Source: Prasinococcaceae sp. CCMP 1430
Lineage: Eukaryota; Prasinodermophyta; Palmophyllophyceae; Prasinococcales; Prasinococcaceae
Assembly (NCBI GenBank): GCA_013416795.1
Contig: RQSC01000381.1
Coordinates: 4,364 to 15,639, forward strand
Reading direction: 5' to 3'
DNA: 11,276 nucleotides
In this document: positions 7,164 to 11,276 of the stretch, piece by piece
Position numbering within the stretch: the stretch's first letter is position 1
How the letters are laid out: every line of letters starts with the position of its first letter
The notes under the pieces: model-generated
Databases searched by the model: none
Told to the model about the DNA's origin: nothing
What the model saw: only the letters and a program-made list of their open reading frames with translations
Position numbers and translations under genes: made by a program

Positions 7164-8144
7164 CTGCCGGGCGGGAGGCGGCCTCAGACCCTCGCGGGCA
7201 GGCACCACCGCCGTCTGCAGCCCGTGGCGCACCCACGTGCCGTCGTCGCGCATGTACCTCTCGACGAGCGTGAGCGTGGGTGCGGCACCGCGCGTGCCGC
7301 AGCACACCACCTGGCAGCTGCGCGTGCCGTAAGGAGCGACGCGCCCCTCGGTCGCCGCCGCGAGCACCTCGGCGCGCACGAACGTCGATGAACAGCCGTA
7401 CTCCCACTTGGCGCTCACCCCCGTGCTCGGCAGCAGCGCGGGGTCGTCAACTAGCGCGCAGTCGCCCAGCACCTCCTCGAGCAAAAAGTCCGTCTCGGCG
7501 GGCGTCAGCCCGTCCGGCCCCTTGTCGGCGCCCTCAGCGCTCGCGCCGCCGCTGACCTCCGCCCCCGCCGCGCGTGCCGCCATCTCCGCCATCTTCTCCT
7601 TGCCGCGCTTCACCTTGGGCCAGGGCGTGTCCATGAGCGCGTTGCTAAGGCCGTGCACGCCGTCCTCAAGGCGCGTTGGCGGGTTGCCGCCCGGCTCGCA
7701 GCCGCCGGTGCCTCTGTTGCTCCAGTGCCACATCTCGGCGGTGTGGACGTAGCCGACGACGAGGTTGAAGCCCGCGTAGGCCTCCTCGGCGCCGCTCGCG
7801 CGCAGGTCTTCGAGGAAGGTCCGAGGCGGCAGCGACGAGCGCAGGTAGGCCGTCACCAGGTCGCCGCGTGAGGGGGGCGGAGGCGCCCCGGGTGCGCGCG
7901 AAGATTCGCGGGGCACCTCGCGGTAGTTGGTGAGCACGGCGAAGCGCCCCGACTGCGTCACGCCCAGCCAGGTCCCGCCCGCGCGCAGGTCCCTCCCGGC
8001 GATGACGACGGCGTCGCCATCTCCCGCATCGTCATCCCACGCGTGCACCTCGCGCGAGGGCCTCGCGAGGAACTCGTCGCGATTGGACGCGACGACCACG
8101 CGGCAGCGCGGGTGCGCGTTGAGCAGCAGGAAGACGACGCACAT
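7140..8144 (-). CDS. TANGO2: TANGO2/NRDE family protein
   Basis: A single open frame of 334 residues runs from ATG 8144 to TGA 7142-7140. This start gives the family-typical Met-Cys N-terminus (MCVVFLLLNAHP). Family motifs follow in order: NRDEF (residues 21-25), GGTWLGV (about 56-62), LTNYR, GFNLVVGYV, GLSNALMDTPWPKV, YGTRSCQVV and a final LVERYMRDDGTW. Human TANGO2 is 276 residues; the excess here is mainly Ala/Gly-rich inserts, one before GDLVTAYLRS and one around SGGASAEGADKG. TANGO2 proteins are implicated in haem trafficking and in lipid or CoA homeostasis, probably at mitochondria, but their biochemical activity is unsettled. The invariant Cys2 recalls N-terminal nucleophile hydrolases. 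The family domain normally ends near GLQTAVVP; the last 18 residues (from EGLRPPPARQR) look non-family and may be an artefact of the frame problem described for 6916-7163. Confidence 0.9.
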   Translation of the reverse strand: MCVVFLLLNAHPRCRVVVASNRDEFLARPSREVHAWDDDAGDGDAVVIAGRDLRAGGTWLGVTQSGRFAVLTNYREVPRESSRAPGAPPPPSRGDLVTAYLRSSLPPRTFLEDLRASGAEEAYAGFNLVVGYVHTAEMWHWSNRGTGGCEPGGNPPTRLEDGVHGLSNALMDTPWPKVKRGKEKMAEMAARAAGAEVSGGASAEGADKGPDGLTPAETDFLLEEVLGDCALVDDPALLPSTGVSAKWEYGCSSTFVRAEVLAAATEGRVAPYGTRSCQVVCCGTRGAAPTLTLVERYMRDDGTWVRHGLQTAVVPAREGLRPPPARQRITTFPR

Positions 8145-8330
8145 CGCCGCCGGGAGGACGCGCGCGCGCGCGGCGGCGCGCGCGCATGCGAAGCGCGTGC
8201 GCCCGCTGGTGTCCACCCGCCCGAGTGCGCACGTGCGCGCGCGCGTGCGCGCGTGCGCGCGTGTGTGCGCCTGCCCGCGTGCGCGTCGCGCGTGCGCGCT
8301 GCACACACCGGTCGCGCTCTCGCTACATCA

Positions 8331-8582
8331 GAACCCTATTCAAACCCTACTGTAAACCTTTCCAACCCTAAAACCACACGCTCATGCTTTCTGACGTGAC
8401 GAAATGCAGTGCTTTTTGACCCGAAGGAATGTCCGGAATTTATTTGAACCCTACGCAAAACACAAACCTCTCCAAACCTAAACCTCACCTTCTGACGTTT
8501 CCCCGTGACGCAACGCAATGCCTTTTGACACGAAACGGTTTAATGCAATTTGACGTACTGCAACGCGATGCTTTTTGATGCG
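8331..8582. repeat. Diverged tandem repeat, about 106-115 bp unit, with telo-box-like motifs
   Basis: Unit 1 is 8331-8445 (115 bp), unit 2 is 8446-8551 (106 bp), and a partial third unit covers 8552-8582. Both full units begin GAACCCTA, continue with several AACC(C)TA-like words, then TTCTGACGT or TTTCTGACGT, then GTGACG-(A)AATGC or GCAATGC and a CTTTTTGAC/CCTTTTGAC block. The partial unit repeats only the GACGTACTGCAACGCGATGC and TTTTTGATGCG end. ACCCTA words in unit 1 recall the plant-type telomere repeat CCCTAAA and the promoter telo-box AAACCCTA. The repeat is AT-rich against its surroundings. Confidence 0.6.
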
Positions 8583-8652
8583 GGCGCGTGTGCGGTGCAG
8601 GCGGGTGTTGCAGGCGCCCGCACCGCCCCCTCCTGCAGCACCACCGACTCCG

Positions 8653-8698
<46 letters not shown>
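8653..8698. repeat. 46-nt poly-C tract
   Basis: There are 46 uninterrupted C residues on the plus strand, flanked by CTCCG and GATCGG. The G-rich complement can form G-quadruplexes and the C strand an i-motif. It lies about 175 bp upstream of the Myb-like gene's ATG and about 510 bp upstream of TANGO2. Homopolymer length is hard to assemble and may be wrong. Confidence 0.85.
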
Positions 8699-8699
<1 letters not shown>

Positions 8700-8871
8700 A
8701 TCGGTCGCTCGTGCTGCCCTCGCCTCGCCACATCGCATCCGCCGCGCGCGTGTCCACTCGGCGTGGCGTGGCGGCGGCGCGTGCGCTCGTCGACGGCAGC
8801 AGACGCGCGCGTGCGCGCGCGCTGTGCGTGCGCTCGCGCAGGCGAACACGCACGCGCACAGACGCGCGCGC

Positions 8872-11276
8872 ATGGACGACAAGGAGGTCGAGCGCGAGCA
8901 GCTGGAGGCCGCGCGGCGCGCGGCGGGCGCCGTCCTGGCGGCGATGGCGGCGGACGACACCCCCGGCATGCGGCGCCTCTTCGACGACGTCGGCGCCGCG
9001 GGCGCGGGCGCGGGCGCGGCTGTTGGCGCGGCGTCGCCGCCGCGGCGATTCCGAGAGGCGGGCAGGTGTGTGCACGCACGCACGCACGCTCGCTCGCTCG
9101 CTCGCGCGTGCCCGCATGCGCACGCATACGTACACGCGCGCGCGCACACAGACGCGTACGCGCACGGGCGCACGCGTGCCAACGCGTGCACGTGCGTACG
9201 CGCACGCAGACTTACACATACACACACACACGCACACGCCCACCCACATATGTCATGATATACTGCACCGCCCGCACTGGCAGCAGCGCACGGGCCTCGG
9301 CGCCCTCGCCGCTCGTGGAGCTCGAGGTGAGGGTGAAACAAGAGGCTGCGGATGAGGAAAACGACCAACTCGCCGGCGAGGGCGCTGTCGCAGGTGAGGG
9401 CGCTGCCGGAGGTGCGTGCGTGTGATGACGTATGCGCACGCGTGTGTGTGCGCGTGCGCGTGTGTTGCATGCCCGAGAGTGCGCCCTCGTGCAGCCGCTG
9501 ACCGCCATTCTCCCCGCGGCTCGGACGTCGGCGGTGGGGGCGCGGCAGCAGCAGCGGCGGCGCCCCCGTCCGCGCTAGCGCCCGCGAGCAAGCTCGCCGC
9601 GCTGCGGCCCAAGCTGCTCACCGACGCCGAGGAGCACGACATCCTCGCATATCTGGTGCGCAAGGGCGCCACCGCTGAGGGCATCCGCTCGGGAGTGTTC
9701 AAGGTGCGTGTGCGTGTGCGCACAGGCATGTGCGTACACGTGTGTGTGCGTGTGTGTGGGTGAGGGGCGTATTTCTGTTTGAACACGTGTGCACCAGTGC
9801 ATACCCGTGTGTGTGCGCGTGTGCATGTGTGTGCGGACGCGTGCCAGCCCATATCCGCTGACTGCCACCCTCCCGCCTCCCCAGACGTCTGCGGCCAGGG
9901 TATGGGCCGAGGCGGAGGAGAAGGGCCTCTTCGGCGGACGCACCGCCGGCTCGCTCGCGCAGCTGTTCGACCGACGCTTCAAGCGCAAGATCCTGAGCGG
10001 CGAGCTGGCGCTGCCAGGCAGGGGCGCCGCGAGCGCCGCCAAGGGGCCGTGGTCAGCCCTCGATGACGTGCGTCATGCGCGCGCGCGCGATTGGGCGTGT
10101 GTTTGTGTGTAGCGGTTGCACCTGCGTCACGCTGTGCGTGCTTGCGTTTGCTCGCTGACTCGTCGTGCTCCCTGTCGGTTCACGCGACCCGTTCCGCCAC
10201 CACATGTACGGAAACGCGCACACACGCACATGTGCGTGCATGCGCGTGAGTAGTTGCCCGCCGCGAGCCCCTCCAAGCGCTTCTGGACGCGCGACGACGC
10301 CATCGGCGTTCTGAAATACGTGGCCGAGGCGGGCGTGACGTCGGCGTCCATCCGCGCGGGCGCCTTCTCGAAGATCCGCACGGGCTTTTGGAAGGGGGCG
10401 CAGGTGCGAGCGGGCGCACACGCACACGCGTCCGCATACACACGCAAGCGCGTATCACACACACGCACACGCGCATGCGACGCCCGAACACGCGCACACG
10501 CATCTGACACGCACACGCACACGCGCGCGCGCGCGCGCAGGCGGCCGGCGTGTGCGCAGGTCGCAAGCCCGACATGATCACCAAATTCTTCCACGAGAGA
10601 CTCAAGCCGCTCATCATATCGGGGGCGCTCGAGCTGCCCGAGCCATCGGGATCGAAGGGCGGGGGCGCCGGGGGGCGCGAGGTGCGCGCGCGCTGCACTG
10701 CACACACGCACGTCTAGCGCACACACGCGCACACACACTCGTGTGACGAACACGAATACACACATGCGTCTGCGCGCATGCACACATTGCGCGCACTCGC
10801 GCGCACACACGCATCTGACGCGCACACGCATGTACATGTCGCGATACACACAAACAAACACACACGCTCACTTCTGCGCTGCAGCTCCTTGAGGCGCGCC
10901 TCAATGAGGGCGGCACGGCCGACACAGGCGACGCGGGCTGCGCCTCGCCGGGCGCGGCGGCGCAGGCGAGTGCGCGCTCCGACGGCGGCGGCGAGGGGCC
11001 GCCGCTGCGGAAGAGGGCCGCGGAGGAGCCCGCCGGTGGAGGGGGGGAGAAGGCGAGTGCGCCTGCACGTGCGCGTGTGTGTGCACGTGCTGTCTTGTGT
11101 GGATGCGCGCGTGCTCCCGCTGACGTCGCGACACTCGCACGCGCGCTCGCAACGCTCACACCATCCCCCTCCCCGTGCGCGCACACGCACGCACACGCGC
11201 GCATGCGAACGCGCCCGCGCGCGCGCAGCGGGCGTCCCACGCGCGCGTGCCCACCGGCGGCGGCGGCGACGTCGGC
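8872..11276 (+). CDS. Protein with two tandem Rap1-Myb-like repeats (3' end outside window)
   Basis: Inferred exons are 8872-9065, 9284-9411, 9549-9703, 9885-10067, 10254-10403, 10541-10681, 10885-11052 and 11229 onward. All junction phases agree and give 389 codons without a stop. Introns start GTGTGTG, GTGCGTG or a close variant (the seventh is probably GC-AG) and most contain CTGAC. The N-terminus (MDDKEVEREQLEAARRA) is helical and Ala-rich, then acidic with VKQE around Lys83, a SUMO consensus. Repeat 1 (about residues 130-205) has LLTDAEEHDILAYLVRKG, VFK, VWAEAEEKGLFGGRT and FDRRFKRKILSGELALP. Repeat 2 (about 230-305) has FWTRDDAIGVLKYVAEAG, FWKGAQAAGVCAGRKPDM and FHERLKPLIISGALELP. The pattern of acidic start, 'IL-x-Y(L/V)', a Trp, 'G-R' and a final basic helix resembles the Rap1-type Myb/homeodomain fold, so DNA or telomere binding is inferred. 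A basic nuclear-signal-like PLRKRAAEE follows in exon 7. The family is not firmly identified. Confidence 0.6.

Larger units (their letters stand above)
8145..8871. promoter_or_regulatory. Divergent upstream region of TANGO2 and the Myb-like gene
   Basis: Neither flanking gene leaves coding sequence here. From about 8151 to 8310 the DNA is almost pure purine-pyrimidine alternation (CG, CA/TG), prone to Z-DNA. A diverged tandem repeat with ACCCTA motifs occupies 8331-8582 and a 46-nt C run lies at 8653-8698. The part from 8701 to 8871 is GC-rich and probably 5' UTR of the plus-strand gene. The proline and glycine homopolymer frames through the C run are not genes. Confidence 0.45.

Noticed and set aside
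6705-7391. Arg-rich open frames on both strands between SMT and TANGO2.
   Set aside because: They have no coding-type codon pattern and no domain; only the minus frame 7163-6916 shows one and is reported separately.
8331-8582. A true interstitial telomere array.
   Set aside because: ACCCTA words are separated by unrelated bases and embedded in a 106-115 bp unit; no run of perfect heptamers is present.
8331-8582. CRISPR-like array.
   Set aside because: There are only two diverged long units, no short conserved repeats with regular spacers, and the context is eukaryotic.
8550-8871. Open frames with a long Pro or Gly run through 8653-8698.
   Set aside because: The run is the translation of a homopolymer; flanking residues show no coding base use and the recognisable protein starts at ATG 8872.
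9495-9548. Exon 3 of the Myb-like gene starting at 9495 after GCAG.
   Set aside because: The phase would fit, but CCGCTGAC immediately follows and matches the branch-like motif of the other introns; the first AG after it is at 9547-9548, so 9549 is preferred.
1-11276. Transposons, tRNA or rRNA genes, viral insertions.
   Set aside because: I saw no terminal repeats with a transposase or reverse transcriptase, no cloverleaf-like sequence, and no viral protein motif on either strand.

Overview
The window looks like nuclear DNA of a very GC-rich eukaryotic microalga. Genes are split by short spliceosomal introns, third codon positions are almost all G or C, and the proteins are eukaryotic families: an SMT2-like sterol C24-methyltransferase, a TANGO2/NRDE protein, a plant-type C-terminal J domain and a Frizzled-like cysteine-rich receptor. 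A haptophyte (pavlovophyte-like) or another GC-rich secondary-plastid alga fits best, but I cannot fix the lineage from the sequence alone. I see no bacterial operon, phage, transposase, rRNA, tRNA or CRISPR array.

Layout: (1) 1-720 (+) is the 3' part of a PDZ-like protein. (2) 913-about 1904 (-) is the 3' part of a protein with a C-terminal J domain, convergent with the first. (3) About 1905-2890 is a divergent upstream region with a large AC/GT inverted dinucleotide repeat, a poly-pyrimidine tract and AT-richer patches. (4) About 2899-4579 (+) is a single-pass membrane protein with a Frizzled-like cysteine-rich ectodomain and a proline-rich stalk; a 35-bp tandem duplication breaks its frame just before the membrane segment. 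(5) 4975-6287 (-) is a two-exon sterol methyltransferase, convergent with the receptor gene. (6) 7140-8144 (-) is a TANGO2 homologue, with coding-like sequence continuing to 6916 in another frame. (7) 8145-8871 is a divergent region with CG/CA alternation, a diverged tandem repeat carrying telo-box-like ACCCTA motifs and a 46-nt poly-C run. (8) 8872 to the window end (+) is an eight-exon partial gene for a protein with two tandem Rap1-Myb-like repeats, the least familiar gene here.

The genes share a splicing grammar: donors are mostly GTGCGTG or a close variant, and a CTGAC (or CTNAC) branch-point-like motif lies roughly 20-75 nt upstream of the AG in every intron I could define. Intron bodies are mainly CA/TG and CG alternation. 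The genes do not form one obvious pathway. The points most worth following are the tandem Myb-like protein beside a telo-box-rich repeat, the frame-breaking duplication in the receptor gene, and matching TGTA...TACA palindromes in both convergent intergenic regions.
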